From Asterias amurensis (lineage: Eukaryota; Echinodermata; Asteroidea; Forcipulatida; Asteriidae), in contig NC_092665.1 of assembly GCF_032118995.1 (NCBI RefSeq), positions 4,562,001 to 4,626,000 of the forward strand: a DNA stretch of 64,000 nucleotides, written 5' to 3'. Positions 1 to 11,941 of this stretch are shown here, in pieces. The position numbers and the translations under genes are program-made. The notes beneath the pieces were generated by a model. That model did no database searches, was not told where the DNA came from, and saw only the letters and a list, made by a program, of their open reading frames with translations. Each line of letters opens with the position of its first letter. The first letter of the stretch is position 1.

Positions 1-65
1 TTGCGAGGGCGCTCCATCATACGACGGTCAACTATGTGTGCTGAGTGCATCATCTAAGATGGAAT

Positions 66-703
66 ATGACACTAGGAGAACTGCCTACCAGTCAACCAGC
101 ACCTCTCCAACATGGATGCTTGCATAGTTTTATCTCCGAGTTGTGACATGGAGGCTGGGAGAACTGCCTGCCAGTCAACCAGTACCTCTCCAACATGAAT
201 GCTTAGTTTCATCTCTGAGTTGTGACATGGAGGCTGGGAGAACTGCCTACCAGTCAACCAGCACCTCCCCAACATGGATGCTTAGTTTCATCTCTGAGTT
301 GTGACATGGAGGCTGGGAGAACTGCCTACCAGTCAACCAGCACCTCTCCAACATGGATGCTTAGTTTCATCTCTGAGTTGTGACATGGACGCTGGGAGAA
401 CTGCCTACCAGTCAACCAGCACCTCTCCAACATGGATGCTTAGTTTCATCTCTGAAGTGTGACATTGAGGCTGGGAGAACTGCCTACCAGTCAACCAGCA
501 CCTCTTCAACATGGATGCTTAGTTTCATCTCTGAGTTGTGACATGGAGGCTGTGAGAACTGCCTACCAGTCAACCAGCATCTCTCCAACATGAATGCTTA
601 GTTTCATCTCTGAGTTGTGACATGGAGGCTGGGGGAACAGCCTACTAGTCAACCATCACCTCGCCAACATGGATGCTTAGTTTCATCTCTGAGTTGTGGC
701 ATA
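66..703. repeat. 79-bp minisatellite, about 8 copies
   Basis: The phrase GACATGGAGGCTGGGAGAAC recurs at 145, 224, 303, 382, 461, 540 and 619, giving an exact 79-bp period, with a degenerate unit starting near 68 and a partial unit at the right end. Units differ by a few bases only. Short open frames across it are an effect of the repetition, not genes. The array may continue left of the window. Confidence 0.95.
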
Positions 704-1075
704 TACAGGTATTTTGAGATAAACACAAACATTGTTTTAAGGTGTTTTGAGAAACGTTTTTTGTCAAAGGTATTTTGAGAAACAGAATTTTGAGAAACAT
801 AATTTGTTCAAGGTGTTTTGAGAAACACAATTTCTTTAACAGGTATTTTGAGAAATATATTGTTTTCAAGTGAATTGTATAATAATAGATTTTTAGAACC
901 ATGTTTTTCCCCTCAAATTACAGAAATTATTTTGAAAGTGACCAATATTTTTCCATTTAGGCGTAACAGTGATTTTTGGTGTTGTTGAACTAATGTGTTC
1001 CGCTTCAATGTTAAAAAATCTTTATTAGGTGTTTCGAGAAACATAATTATTTTTAAAGGTTTTTCAAGAAGTATA
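704..1075. repeat. Degenerate ~30-bp repeats (GGTGTTTTGAGAAACA)
   Basis: The motif GGTRTTTTGAGAAACA recurs about six times with variable T-rich spacers, directly after the 79-bp array, with weaker copies near 1027 and 1060. It looks like an old decayed minisatellite. From about 1076 to 1660 I see no recognisable feature. Confidence 0.6.
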
Positions 1076-1663
1076 ATTTATTTGTATTTGCTTAACAAAC
1101 CTGTAAAGCTGAGAATGTGTTTTTTCCAAAACAATCTTCAACATCAAACTTTGTACTAATCCAATAAAAATGTTTGCTTGCTTTCACTTGATTACTGTTT
1201 TACCTCCGTTGATTTCTCATTCGAATACACTATTTTGTTTTACTAGTGCGCTGTTGTTTGAGGTCAAGGTCAATCAGGGGTCATGCTAAAGTGTGAACAT
1301 CTTCATTACATCTTAAACATGGTGAGTAAACATGGAATGCCAGTACACTAATCCTGATCATCAATGCTTGGCTGTGAGTTTGTTTAGGACAACCTTCCTT
1401 TAGTCAGGACCCTGTTCTATGACAGCTGTATCTTCACTTGAGGCACACATCTTTCTCATCCAGTTGCTACTTTTTTAATGCTGAAAACAATCACCTACAT
1501 TTCTCTAACTTTTTCGAAAATATTTATACAAGGATCATTGAACATAAATTTTATCAGGGGTAAACTTTTCCCGGTAACCCATCAATTTTTTTTCCCCTGG
1601 ATACAAATGTGTTGTTATTATTTTGTTGTGACAGGTTATTTCAAAATTCCAATATCGAACCTT

Positions 1664-1795
1664 AAAGGCAGTGGACACTATTGGTAATATCTTAAAATAA
1701 TTATTAGCATAAAACCTAGTTTGGTAATGAGTAATGGGGAGCTGTTGATAGTATGAAACACTGTGAGACACAGCTCCCATTAGACAATCTTTGCT
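1664..1795 (+). repeat. TTAA-A family element, 5' fragment
   Basis: Starts with the family end TTAAAGGCAGTGGACACTAT and continues through AGCATAAAAC, GGTAATGAGTAATGGGGA and CACTGTGAGACACAGCTCCC, then stops. About one third of the ~380-bp element is present. Confidence 0.8.
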
Positions 1796-1959
1796 TACAC
1801 AGCTAGCACAGAAATTGGTCCCAGGGAAGTTTACATGAGGATTAAGGCCAAATCAAAAAGAAAAACAGTTAATTGTCCCCTCCCGCATCCTTTTTTTGAG
1901 GCTGTACCTTTTTTTACCTATTTTGTATTTTACATTTTTTTTTCTTCAAAAAGACTAAC

Positions 1960-2120
1960 TACATAAAGTAGTTAGTGATGTTAAATTGAAGAATTGGTGG
2001 CCAGTTTGCATTAAAATGCTGGGCGGCCACCTTTGAACTCATCCCCCTCTTTTTGGAAAAAACCTGGACGATCAACTGGTTAATTGTTTTACTTGGCCTA
2101 ATCATAGAGCTGTTATAGCT
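1960..2120. repeat. Dispersed repeat with GAAGAATTGGTGGCCAGT and CCTGGACGATCAAC
   Basis: The stretch shares TTAAATTGAAGAATTGGTGG, the A/T-rich block before it and CCTGGACGATCAAC with a second copy at about 43110-43305. Inverted or partial copies lie at about 35475-35600 and 36430-36480. It has no coding potential and the family is unknown to me. The rest of 1796-2236 shows nothing else. Confidence 0.5.
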
Positions 2121-2236
2121 CCAGATGTGCTTTCTACATATATACGTATAATTCATGACATATTATTGACATTATTTTTGTGGTTTGCATTTTTGTGTGC
2201 AGGTCAGACATCCAATTATTAAATGGAATGTGATGT

Positions 2237-2660
2237 TTGATTCCAACATTGCCATCTGCTTGTGATTCTTATGTGGGGCAGCAACGTTTGGATTCCTACA
2301 TGGACAGCCACATGAGGATTCTTACATTGACAGCAATATCTGATTCCTACATGGACAGTTACATGTTTGGATTCCTACATGGACAGCAACGTCTGATTCC
2401 TACATGGACAATTACTTGTTTGTATTCCTACATGGACAGCAACGTCTGATTCCTACATGGACAGTTACATGTTTGGATTCCTACATGGACAGCAACGTCT
2501 GATTCCTTCAAGGACAGCAACATTCAGATTTCTACATGGACAGCAACGTGATTACTCTTTACATCTATGGGCAACATTGTCTGGGTCATACATGGATTCA
2601 TATGGACAGTCACGCCTGATTCCTACATGGACATTAACTTCTAATTCATTGTGCACATCT
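2237..2660. repeat. Minisatellite of 25-28-bp units (ATTCCTACATGGACAG)
   Basis: GATTCCTACATGGACAG is repeated about twelve times, followed alternately by CAACGTCT and TTACATGTTTG, so a ~53-bp higher-order unit is visible in the middle. The array decays at both ends. Open frames across it are repeat-driven. Confidence 0.9.
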
Positions 2661-2723
2661 GATTTGTGCAAACTTTGTAGTAAAGAGAATCTTAGTTGAA
2701 AAAAAAAAACAATTTGAGATTAA

Positions 2724-2932
2724 AGGTTGCATCACACTGGGGAATTTACAGGCAACCAGTTCCAGGCAATCTTATCTTAAAAAAAAAAAATTCATTCGCA
2801 TTTCAGTTCTTATTATTTCCTAGGGGATTGTGATTTACAAGAAAAATGTATATTTATGCTGCCAAAGTGTTCCTTGTGCCTGGTTGCCTCCAAGTTGCCT
2901 GTAAAATGTGCCCAGTGTGACATTACCTTAAT
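2724..2932. mobile_element. Foldback MITE, ~210 bp
   Basis: Inverted termini AAGGTTGCATCACACTGGGG and, on the other strand, AAGGTAATGTCACACTGGGC, each followed inward by a motif ACAGGCAAC. There is no coding capacity. It is a non-autonomous DNA element of unknown family. Confidence 0.6.
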
Positions 2933-2941
2933 TGTTATTAC

Positions 2942-3440
2942 TTAAAGGTACAGGGGTGGATTTCACAAAGGTAGTCCTAACTTAGGACTAGTCCTAGGCA
3001 ATGCTAAGAGATAGGACCAGTCCTAAGTTAGGATGAGTTACTGGTCCTAACTTAGGACCAGTCCTATCTCTTAGCATTGCTTAGGACTAGTCCTAAGTTA
3101 GGACTAACTTTGTGAAATCCACCCCCAGACACATTTGCTCATTGTCAAAGACCAGTATTCTCACTTGGTATTTCCCAAAATATGCATCAAATAACAAACC
3201 TGTGAAAATTTTGACTCAATTGGTCATCAAAGATGCAAGAAAATAATGAAAGAAAAAAAAAACATCCTTGATGCATGCACTAAGTTTATGTGCTTATAAT
3301 AAAAGGCTTCAGGCCTGATTTTTTTAGTATTTGGGTGTGAAATAACCTTTCTCAAAAACTATGTTACTCCATTGCTCGTTAGTAAGTTTTCATGCTAACA
3401 ATTATTTCGAGTCATTACCAATAATGTCCAGTGCCTTTAA
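2942..3440 (-). mobile_element. TTAA-A element interrupted by a P1 palindrome
   Basis: The element begins TTAAAGGTACAGG, is interrupted at once by the P1 palindrome, and resumes at about 3127 with GACACATTTGCTCATTGTCAAAGACCAGT. It runs to the normal family end GTCCAGTGCCTTTAA at 3440. The two halves fit together as one ordinary copy, so P1 entered later. Confidence 0.75.
2954..3126. mobile_element. P1 palindromic MITE (TCCTAACTTAGGA), nested
   Basis: Nearly perfect palindrome from GGGGTGGATTTCACAAAG to CTTTGTGAAATCCACCCC. The interior is built from TCCTAAGTTAGGACTAGTCC and inversions of it. Related copies lie at 9198-9317, 51563-51710, 54139-54297, 54388-54552 and 62066-62236. Confidence 0.85.
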
Positions 3441-4120
3441 GAACGATAATCAAAAATATCCAGGAATGACTGTTGTAAGCTTAATAGATAATTTAAACAA
3501 AATAATGGGCTCAAGTGTTTGAGAGGACAAGTTTTACCTACTTGTATTTAGTTGTCCATGTCAAACTTGCAATTATCAAATGACATTTTGAAATGGTCAC
3601 CACCTACCAATTAGCATTAGTTTCAGTGTAGGCCTACTTATTCATGATCCATGTCATTAATATTGGCACAATTATTTCCACATCAGAGTAGAGTATTATT
3701 TAAGTCAATAATTTAATGGTAAAAAGCTGATTATAGATATTAGCTGATTATAGATATTCTAGATTTAATTAAAAATTAAAAATGAATGATTAACGACAAT
3801 TCATGTTAAAGCATTTCAAACTGTATTGTAGTTATCGAAATAATTAAAATGGTACACTATGAATCTAAACGTGTTTTTTTTGTCTGATTTTCATTATTTT
3901 GTTGCCAAACCTGTATTTATTTGTTCAAAAGATTTATTTGACTTCACAAAACGAAACAAACATGTGCACATTAGGCAATCTTAGCTTATTAAATAAAAAA
4001 AATAAAAAAATAAAAACGTATTAAATTTTATATTAAAAACAAAACAGACAACAAGTTTATGTTTCCATGTGGCCAAGTAGGCTATTGATTGTTAGTCTTG
4101 ATTCAAAAACATTATTCTTG
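3441..4120. other. AT-rich spacer, no feature recognised
   Basis: I see no convincing exon, repeat family or RNA gene here, only A/T-rich unique-looking sequence. Confidence 0.5.
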
Positions 4121-4206
4121 AGAGAGCGCCCTCTTGTAACAAAATTAATTATTTGCGGCACTATTAATTACATATTAATTAATATTGCCACAAGAGGGCG
4201 CTATCT
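4121..4206. mobile_element. Short inverted repeat around AGCGCCCTCTTGT
   Basis: GAGAGCGCCCTCTTGTAAC and the inverted TGCCACAAGAGGGCGCTATC flank a ~45-bp AT-rich core. It is probably the remnant of a tiny MITE. The AGCGCCCTCT motif recurs singly elsewhere, for example near 59220 and 60010. Confidence 0.5.
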
Positions 4207-4317
4207 TGACGACTGATCCAGAGACTAATCGCTACTATGTATATACGCGTATAACGCATGTGTACATCAAATTTCGTTCTAATGTTTACCACCTCAAAAT
4301 TTTTTCATCCAACCCGG

Positions 4318-4575
4318 AAGACGCCATAGCCTAGCGGATAGGGAGACGGCTTCGGAGTACTACACTAGAGACATCGTGCGGGTTCGAGCCCCGGCCAGGA
4401 CACCCACCACCATGGAGACAGCAGAGGAACGCCCACGGACCCCGGACCACGACGATGAGGCAACATGGCGGAGATGTACCAGGGGGGAGGCGTGGACCCG
4501 GAGAGAGAGAGAGGGGGGAGAGGTAGACCGGGTAGGAAGGAGAGTGGAGGCGAGATTTTTTTTTTAATTAGATTT
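4318..4575 (+). mobile_element. tRNA-derived SINE
   Basis: The head carries pol III promoter-like boxes: A box around TAGCCTAGCGGATAGGGAG and B box GGTTCGAGCCC near 4380-4392, followed by a tRNA-like end GGACACC. The body runs into GA-rich sequence and a T/A tail. The cloverleaf is imperfect and the sequence continues past the tRNA end, so this is a SINE and not a tRNA gene. Confidence 0.65.
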
Positions 4576-4623
4576 TATTTATTTTTTAATTAAAAAAAAT
4601 AAAAAATTAAAATTAACGGTGAA

Positions 4624-4800
4624 TGATTTTCTTAAAATCGCCTGAAACGTACGCTCGTTAATTTTTTTTTTTTTCCTTTAAAGAAAATCCAAAATTGTAA
4701 AAACTTCAAAATATCACCACTAATTTTTTTTTTTGGTAATTCATTTTCTTAAAATCGCCTGAAACGCATGCTCGTTAATTTTTATTCGAACATTTTTTTT
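4624..4800. repeat. Two tandem copies of a ~115-bp AT-rich unit
   Basis: TTCTTAAAATCGCCTGAAACG followed by a variable CATGCTCGTTAATTT-like stretch occurs at about 4628 and 4744. Nothing is recognised from there to 6240. Confidence 0.6.
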
Positions 4801-6240
4801 TTGCCCAAAACACTAAAAATAACTGAAAATTTCAACACTTGACATTCGGAAACCTCCAAAACACCCTTAAAACAGTACGGAATACACTCCAGAGTGCCCT
4901 ATTACCATTCTACATGGTATACGAATTCTGGTAACAAACAATTTTCACAGGAAAGTGTCTTTTTTAATAAATAATTGCTTATTATAACTCTAAGACGGCA
5001 CTTAGCGTAAATTGTACTATGCTATAACTCTTATTTACATCAATTTAAATGCACAGAACAAGCTTTCATAACTTCTAACTTCTTATTTTTAAGTGAAACA
5101 GATAGTATGCTCCACTCAACTTTGAATTCAGAAGCTGTTTTATTTGATAAGCTTGTTAAAAAGGGCCTTTTTATACACAAGAATCTTGATAACATAGGCT
5201 ATATTAAACAAGTGTGTGGAGAAATTAGTCTGGTAACTACATTCAGAATAGTGTTGTAAAAGCACTAAGAGACAAGGAGCCAGACTTCAAAAAACTGTCG
5301 CTAAAAATTGTATGGAAGCTTAGAACGACCATCTCCATTACCAAATTTCCAAGTTTAATACATTAAAGAAATCTAAAGAAATTAGATAACTATGTATTTT
5401 TCGGGTTCTCGTGGCTTTGCAGAATCCACTTTTTAAGATAAAATGGTAGAAAGATACAATACAGTACTTTACGTACTAAAGCATCTAACTTTGTGGAAAT
5501 GCAGATGTTCACTCTAGGTTTCCATACATTATGATTATGGTTAAAACTTAAGGCCCTGCTCGGTTCGTACAATGCTTTGCAGATAAATATCATCACGCAT
5601 GATACAAATACATCATATTTACCCCATATACAACCAAACTAAGTATTTAAAATCTGTTTTAACTCAGTCTGACCTGTGTAAAAATTGTGTTTAAAACTTT
5701 ACATATACCCATACCATGCATGCATACTACAACGAGGTTGCATGACTTTTTATTTCATTGCTTTGTATTCAGTAAAAAGTGTTGCCCTGTTGATTTCTGC
5801 ATTTCATTAACCATGATTCAGGCCTGATGCTTCACCATTCTTGTAAGGGCAAGGCAGCTTTTGCTCAGTAAAACGCAGTATGAGGGAAATTTAAATAAGT
5901 ACCGGAACATTTTGGGCGCCAAGGCAATGACCAAGACCGTGTGCATAAGGGCAATTGCTGCGTAATTTGTCTCTGTAAAGTATCAGGCCTGATGAATCAA
6001 AGGAGTTATAAAATGTACATATGACAATATTCAGCAATCACATAAACAACCATAGGACTTTACATGGTAAAGATCTGTTTACGCACCACACTTTGCTTTG
6101 AATTAAATTCATAGCTTTTGAAATAAATATCAACTTTGTATCAAGTTGTAAACAGTAAAGACTGATGTCTGATGGGTTTTATATAAGAGTCCGTGTAAAC
6201 AGATCTTTTTACAATAATTAAAACTCACTACATGAGACGT
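4801..6240. other. 1.4 kb without recognised features
   Basis: Mostly AT-rich single-copy-looking sequence. Short open frames, for example around 5390-5596 on the minus strand, show no family signature that I trust. Confidence 0.4.
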
Positions 6241-6461
6241 ACCTTAACCATCTTAGTATTGAATGAATCACAAAGTTGAACTGAATTAGCTTGAGACGGT
6301 GAGAAGATGACGTATTTGAAGTCATGACGAGGCAGCATCTCACAGGCTCTCTTCAGTCAGGCGGGCGCATCTTTCATACCAATGCTTGTCATCATCTTGA
6401 GTGTTCTATAAACAAAAATATTCAAAGGACAAAATGAATGCATCAATAACATGTCAAGAGG

Positions 6462-6668
6462 AATACAGTTGCTGCCCCTCGCCTATGGAATGAGCTCCAT
6501 GCGGGTCTGCGAGAGGTGATCTCTTTGCCTGTGTTCAAAAGCCTCCTCAAGACATTTCTGTTTCCCCAATCAATCCTATTTCGTTTGTTTTTCTTTTTGT
6601 CCTAGTCTCATGTAAAGTGCTCTGTTCTCCGTAGAGCCCGATATAAATGCTTCGTATTATAATTAAAT
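6462..6668 (+). mobile_element. LINE 3' end (CR1/L2/Jockey-like reverse transcriptase tail)
   Basis: Positions 6468-6605 encode the standard C-terminal signature of such retrotransposons, APRLWNELHAGLREV followed by PVFKSLLKTFLF, and end in a TAG stop. After it comes the 3' tail with GAGCCCGATATAAATGCTTC and an AT-rich end. The element is strongly 5'-truncated. Nothing is seen from 6669 to about 7320. Confidence 0.8.
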
Positions 6669-7329
6669 TATATTGTATACAAGTAATTCAGTTCGTAGTA
6701 GGGGCTGATGAATGGCGGTGGATCCAGATTGGTAGATAAGTGTTGTACATCTTTAGGGGTGATCATAAGGGGATGGGTCTACACTGACAGACAATTGGTG
6801 TGCATCTCTTCTCGCCTCATCAAGAACAAAACCTTTTATGTATCCAATATACTGTGAAGCAACCACTGTCTAGTGGCCTCATACACTGCCATCAGCCAAG
6901 GGATACCATTTGGTGGTTTTAAAACAGCATAATACACTAAAGTACAAGGTAATTGGCGACGGGTTGAGATACACGAGGAAATAATATTTGGGACGGGTCA
7001 AGAACTAAAGTGGAAACAGATTTGAAGTCGATCCCAGCCCCCTCCCCGCCCCCACTCTAGTACTGTGTGTATACCCCAGGCAATGTGATCATAGGCAAAT
7101 CATTGTACCCTGTTAGACTAAATAGAACGTTGTTTATGGTTTTATCATTTTGTGGGTGACTATTACTATAGATCAGTTTTGGCAATGTACCCTGTAAACA
7201 AGCGTATAAATGGTTTGCTGGAAGGTGGGGTTTCATGCCCGCCATAAACTTTCATTTTCTAAAAGTGTTTAACTATAAAATCTTATAATAGTTCAATGAC
7301 TGTTAGATAAGCTGCAAGATGCAATATTG

Positions 7330-9000
7330 GATTGATACAGATTTGAAGTGTAGAAGGGGTAAAATGTTGGGGGGGGGGTCCTGAATGGCAGACAAGGGGT
7401 TTACGGATTTACCGTTTTATACCACCAACATCTCCCCGTTACTCGTCACCAAGAAAGGTTTTATGCTAATAACTCTTTTGAGTAAATACCAATAGTGTCC
7501 ACTGCCTTTAAACACATGTCATGACACGGCGAAACGTGCGGAAACAAGGGTGGGTTCCCGTTATTTTCTCCCGACTCCGATGACTGATTGAGCCTACATT
7601 TTAAAATTCTCATTTTTTAGCAGTTTTTAATGAGTATGAATTATAGACATAGGGAGTTGACCTAGATGCCAGTTGGGTAAAAAGAACTATCATGGATTTA
7701 AAAAGTGGCCTCCTTTTTTAGTAAAAAGCCAAAACAAGAAACCTTTTTTTTTTAAGTATGTGGGCCTAAGTAGAAGGGGTATCATGTTGGGGGCGGATCC
7801 TAAAAGAAAAGTGGGTGCACATTTTGGATTGATACTTTTAGATCGCCTAAAAACTAAACCACCTTTTTTGACACTTCTGCTTCATCAATGTTTTTAATGA
7901 TGTTTTAAATAAAGTTTCATCCAAAATTATTTTTTAACATTCTCATTTTCTTAGCAGTTTTTTAATGAGAGGGAATTATAAATAGGAAGTTGACCTAGAT
8001 GCCAGTTTTTTTAGTGAAAAAAAATGTTATCTTGGATTACAAAAGTGGCCTCCTTCTTTCTTGTAAAAATCCAAACTGAGAATTTTTTTTTTTTTTTAGC
8101 ATGTAGGCCTAAGATACATTGAAGTAGAAGGGGTAACATCATGGGGGCGGATCCTGAAGGCAGAAACGTGGGGTGCATATTTTGGATTGATACTTTAGAT
8201 CGCCTAAAAACTAAACCACTTTTTTTTACACTTCTGCTTCATCATTGTTTTTAATGATGTTTTAAATAAAATTTCATCAGAAAACATCTGTTTTTTAACA
8301 TTCTCATTTTTTTGCAGTTTTTACTGAGTGGGAATTATAGACACAGGGTTTTAACCTGGATGCCAGTTGGATGAAAAAAAGTGGCCTCCTTTTTTTTGTA
8401 GAAAGACAAAACGAGAACCTTTTTTTTTTTTAAGTATGTGGGCCTAAGATATACACATTTAGTAGAAGGGGTATCATGTTGGGGGCGGATTCTGAAAGGT
8501 AGAAAAGTGGGGTGCATATTTCAATTTGATACTTTAGATCGCCTAAAACACGTAACACTTTTTTTGTTTTTTTTTATTTTTACTGCTGCTTCAATATTGT
8601 TTTAAAGATTTATTTTACATAAAGTTTCATCAGAAAACATTTACATTTTTAAGGCTTAAAGTTATATTCATCTCTTTTTACCTGATTATTTTTACCTAAA
8701 ATTTTAACTTTGATTTAAAAAGGGGCATCCTCCTTCTTTCTTGTAAAAAGCCCAGACAAGAAAGAGAAACTGTTTTTTTTAGTTTGTAGGCCTGAAGTAG
8801 AGAATGTGTAAGATATTTGGGGTGGGGCCACAATGACATGGTGGGGGATGGGATTGGTGCTTGTAAAGTAGAAGGGGTAACATGTTTGGACAGGTTGAGA
8901 TGGCAAATAAAAAATGGTGTGGGGTATGGGATAAAATTACAGATTTGACTTGACAGGGTACCACATTTGAGGGGGGGGGGGGTACAACATAGCAAACAAC
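7330..9000. repeat. Diverged tandem repeats of ~335-360 bp
   Basis: GTTGACCTAGATGCCAGTT occurs at 7657 and 7989 and, altered, at 8350. Each is followed by GTAGAAGGGGTATCATGTTG, then GATCGCCTAAAA and TAAATAAAGTTTCATC. More decayed partial units are visible at about 7340 and 8690-8990. Open frames in it are repeat-driven. Confidence 0.7.
7405..7600. repeat. TTAA-A 3' fragment abutting a TTAA-C fragment
   Basis: Sequence to 7511 is the TTAA-A end (CTCGTCACCAAG, AATAGTGTCCACTGCCTTTAA). Directly after it comes the TTAA-C core (ACACATGTCATGACACGGCG, CTCCGATGACTGATTGAGCC). Both are truncated. Confidence 0.7.
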
Positions 9001-9197
9001 TAATTGGGGATCTTGGGATGGTTGCGCACTAGGACTCAGGAGGGTAATGAAATAGGGAAGGGTCAACAGAATGGCAGAATAGTAGTACAGGTTTGGGGTA
9101 CAAGAAGAGTTAAACATATTGGGGAAGGGTCCAAAAGGACAAGAGGGGATTGCTATGTCAGGGGCGTGGCTTGAGATTGGCAGAATAGAGGGGCCAG

Positions 9198-9317
9198 CGA
9201 CCGATTTCACAAAGAGTTAGGAGATATACACATTGCATGGATAGTCCTAAGTTAGGCCGAGTAACTGGTCCTAACTCGAGTTAAGACTAGTCCTAACTCT
9301 TTGTGAAATCCACCCCA
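9198..9317. mobile_element. P1 palindromic MITE
   Basis: Runs from GATTTCACAAAGAGTTAGGA to TCCTAACTCTTTGTGAAATC, with TAGTCCTAAGTTAGG motifs inside. Confidence 0.8.
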
Positions 9318-9367
9318 GGGCATGTTAGGAATAGGGGCTGGTTGACAAATTAGATGGTTGATTTTCA

Positions 9368-9507
9368 GACAATAGGAGACTTTGGAACGCTAGGTGGCAG
9401 CAGACTTACCAGGTAAATTACCATTTTACGCACATGACGCACATGACCGAGAACAATGGATTTTACCTGGTAAGTCTGCTGCCACCAAGAGTCCCAAAAG
9501 TCTCCCA
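9368..9507. mobile_element. Foldback MITE, ~140 bp
   Basis: Inverted arms GGTGGCAGCAGACTTACCAG and TGGTAAGTCTGCTGCCACC surround a short core with CACATGACGCACATGACCG. One diverged half-copy is at about 62820-62905 (CCTGGTAGGTCTGCTGCCC). Confidence 0.75.
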
Positions 9508-10097
9508 TTGGTGATGAGAGTAGAGTATACAATTTGAGAACTCACCAAGTTATAATTTCAAGCGGTGAAGTTCAAAGTTGATGAATGGTGAGACTGCTAG
9601 TCCTTGAATTTGATAAATTCATATTCACCGTGAGTTGAACGGTCCAGGGCAATGCGATCCATCTGGAGTAAAAAAAGGAAGCAAATAAAATAAAATACCA
9701 TTCAATACAGAGTTTGCCTATTATTTTCTTTCCCAAGTGGTTCTGTTTTCTAGGGGTTGGTGAGGGGGGGGGGAAGGGCGGTAATTCAAAACAGAACTTA
9801 GGTGAAATTTAAAATACCGCTTAAAGGGGCAAGGCTATTTTAATTTTATTACGCATATTACACTTCCATTAGAAAATCTTAAAGTCTATAACAAACACCT
9901 AGGCAAAGACCAAAGGCAACAGAGGTCTTGGCTTTTGTGTCCTTTGTTTAGAATTCTGTGTGATTTCCTGAAGTTTATGTAAGCTTTTAGTTTGTCATCT
10001 TTTAGCCTTGGTCAGCTGAGTTGGGATTATCGGGTGCAGCAAGGTAAATGCAAGGGTAACTTTGTTTGACAGCCAGCCACATTGACCAATTATGAAC

Positions 10098-10215
10098 ACA
10101 GAGTGCAGCCAGAGATCGCAAGTGTTTGAGTTTTCCAGAGAGAGGAAAAACTCTCATGGCTTAGACTAGTGGAGAGAAAATGCAACACCAACTCTCACGC
10201 AGTGAGTCAACCATG
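10098..10215. repeat. Fragment related to the 21.6-kb SINE
   Basis: Shares AGATCGCAAGTGTTTGA, TTTTCC...GAGGAAAA and CAACACCAACTCTCACGC-like blocks with the SINE at 21575-21860. Diverged and partial. Confidence 0.4.
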
Positions 10216-10225
10216 GAGGGTTTTA

Positions 10226-10402
10226 AGGGCCAGTCACACTGCAGTGATAACGAAAGACTATAACGATCCTGTTAAAAATGCACGCCCTTGATTGATTCAA
10301 TTAGCATGTGCGTATTCTGCGCGGAGCAATTCAACCAATAGACTGCGTTCTCTTTGTGTGGTGTTATCGTTTTCGTTATCGCTGCAGTGTGACTGGCCCT
10401 TT
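10226..10402. mobile_element. Foldback MITE with GGGCCAGTCACACTGCAGTG ends
   Basis: Left end AGGGCCAGTCACACTGCAGT and right end ACTGGCCCT-type inverted copy, each followed inward by GATAACGAAA. A related copy is at 51393-51555. From 10403 to 10917 I see nothing else that I trust. Confidence 0.75.
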
Positions 10403-11109
10403 ATTTCTCGATGGTCAAACCAAATAGCTCTTTGGCCAAACACTAAAACAGGGTCCTTAGCTAGGTATCAGTATCACACATGGGCAACAGCAACAGTGAT
10501 GGGTGATCGAGGGACCTTCCCAAATCTATCACAAGAAAAGGATGTGGACCTGCCATGCTGCAAGCACACAAAACATCCTTTAATTTAGGATTTATAAGCT
10601 ACACAAATTGTGATACTGTCAACATTCGTGATGCTTTTGCACCCAACTGCTTGCCCTGTCAGGACTGGAAGGGTAGTGTCAGTAGTAATGATTGATGACC
10701 GTATATTGCAAGCATGGCAATGGGCCGAGTGTACACAGTCAACGGTACGGGACGTACGTACGAACACTGGGCACTTTTTAGACATTTCACGTTACACAAC
10801 AACCGATAACTTTGGTTGCCCAGAATTGCCTTTTCAAGTTATTGATACCAGCCAATTAACCAATCACTATTTCTTGACATAATCATGAACAAACTGAACA
10901 TGAATATTCGTACTTACCGGCGTTTGCAGTGAAAGCATTTTGAGTTTGAACACACGCATCTAGCAGACGACATTTTGACAGTGCACATCTTTCCTGTTTA
11001 CAACAACTCCTTCTAACTGCTCATGCGCAAAAGCGCGATGTCAAGTCACGGCCACATACAAAAACAAAGTTGTTAATCGTCCCCGCTGACCGTTCAAAAC
11101 GCCCCGACC

Positions 11110-11753
11110 CCATTTTTTGTTATCAGTAAAGAACAATCTTTTTAATTAACTTTTCGGTCAATTTTTTTCGGTGGTATTTTTTTCCACAATTTACAGGTTA
11201 AAAAAAAATGTTCCTTCTTGTTGGCAAAGCAAGAGCTATTCCTCAAATATTTACTTGGGCTAGCTAGGCTACACTGCGTTTTAGTTTTTCGAAAATGTTT
11301 ACAGAAATGCCATCTAGAAGAAAATAGTTAGAAACCATTTGGAAACGTCAAAAACGCACAAACCCTAAGTTATGGTGTTTGTGTTGATTTCATTATTCTT
11401 TTTTTTTCATATTGGGCCATGTCACAAAACTGTTAAATAAAAAATAAAAACCATGTTTTTGAATATGGCCTTTCATACAGTGGAGTGGACGAGAGGGAAA
11501 CGAAATATTTGTTTTACTTTGTAAAATTAAACGATATGTTACCCCCCCCCCCCCCCCGTAATGCTCTGTCTTTATGATTGGATCTCCCCTTGCTAAGTAA
11601 AAAGGAGCAAGACACCTGTCATATTACATTGGACGCGCTATTTTGGATGGTATTAACCATGATTCTGGTAATCATAATTATTTTGTGCTAAGCTAGTTTT
11701 TGTGCTTAAGCAGTTCTATGAAAGTGGACACTTTGGCATCTGTTAAAGATCAG
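11110..11753. other. Spacer with a poly-C tract
   Basis: No exon or repeat family is recognised. A run of about 16 C lies at 11541-11557. Confidence 0.4.
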
Positions 11754-11930
11754 GGCCCAATTTTATTGCACCAAAATCTGCTTAGCATGAAATTTTTCCT
11801 AGTAAAAACGGATTACCAGCCAAATTTTCATTTGTTGCTTATTTCTGGTATTCAGCTGTTGTTTGCTTATCCATGAAACTCACGTGGAAATTTGGTTAAT
11901 TTCATGCTTAGCAAATTTGTGTGCTTATAG
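11754..11930. mobile_element. P2 palindromic MITE (internally diverged)
   Basis: Has the P2 blocks CCCAATTTTATTGCACCAAA, AATCTGCTTAGCATGAAATT, TTACCAGCC and TTCATGCTTAGCAAATTTGTG. It ends inside the family consensus. Confidence 0.6.
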
Positions 11931-11941
11931 CCCTGTATTCT

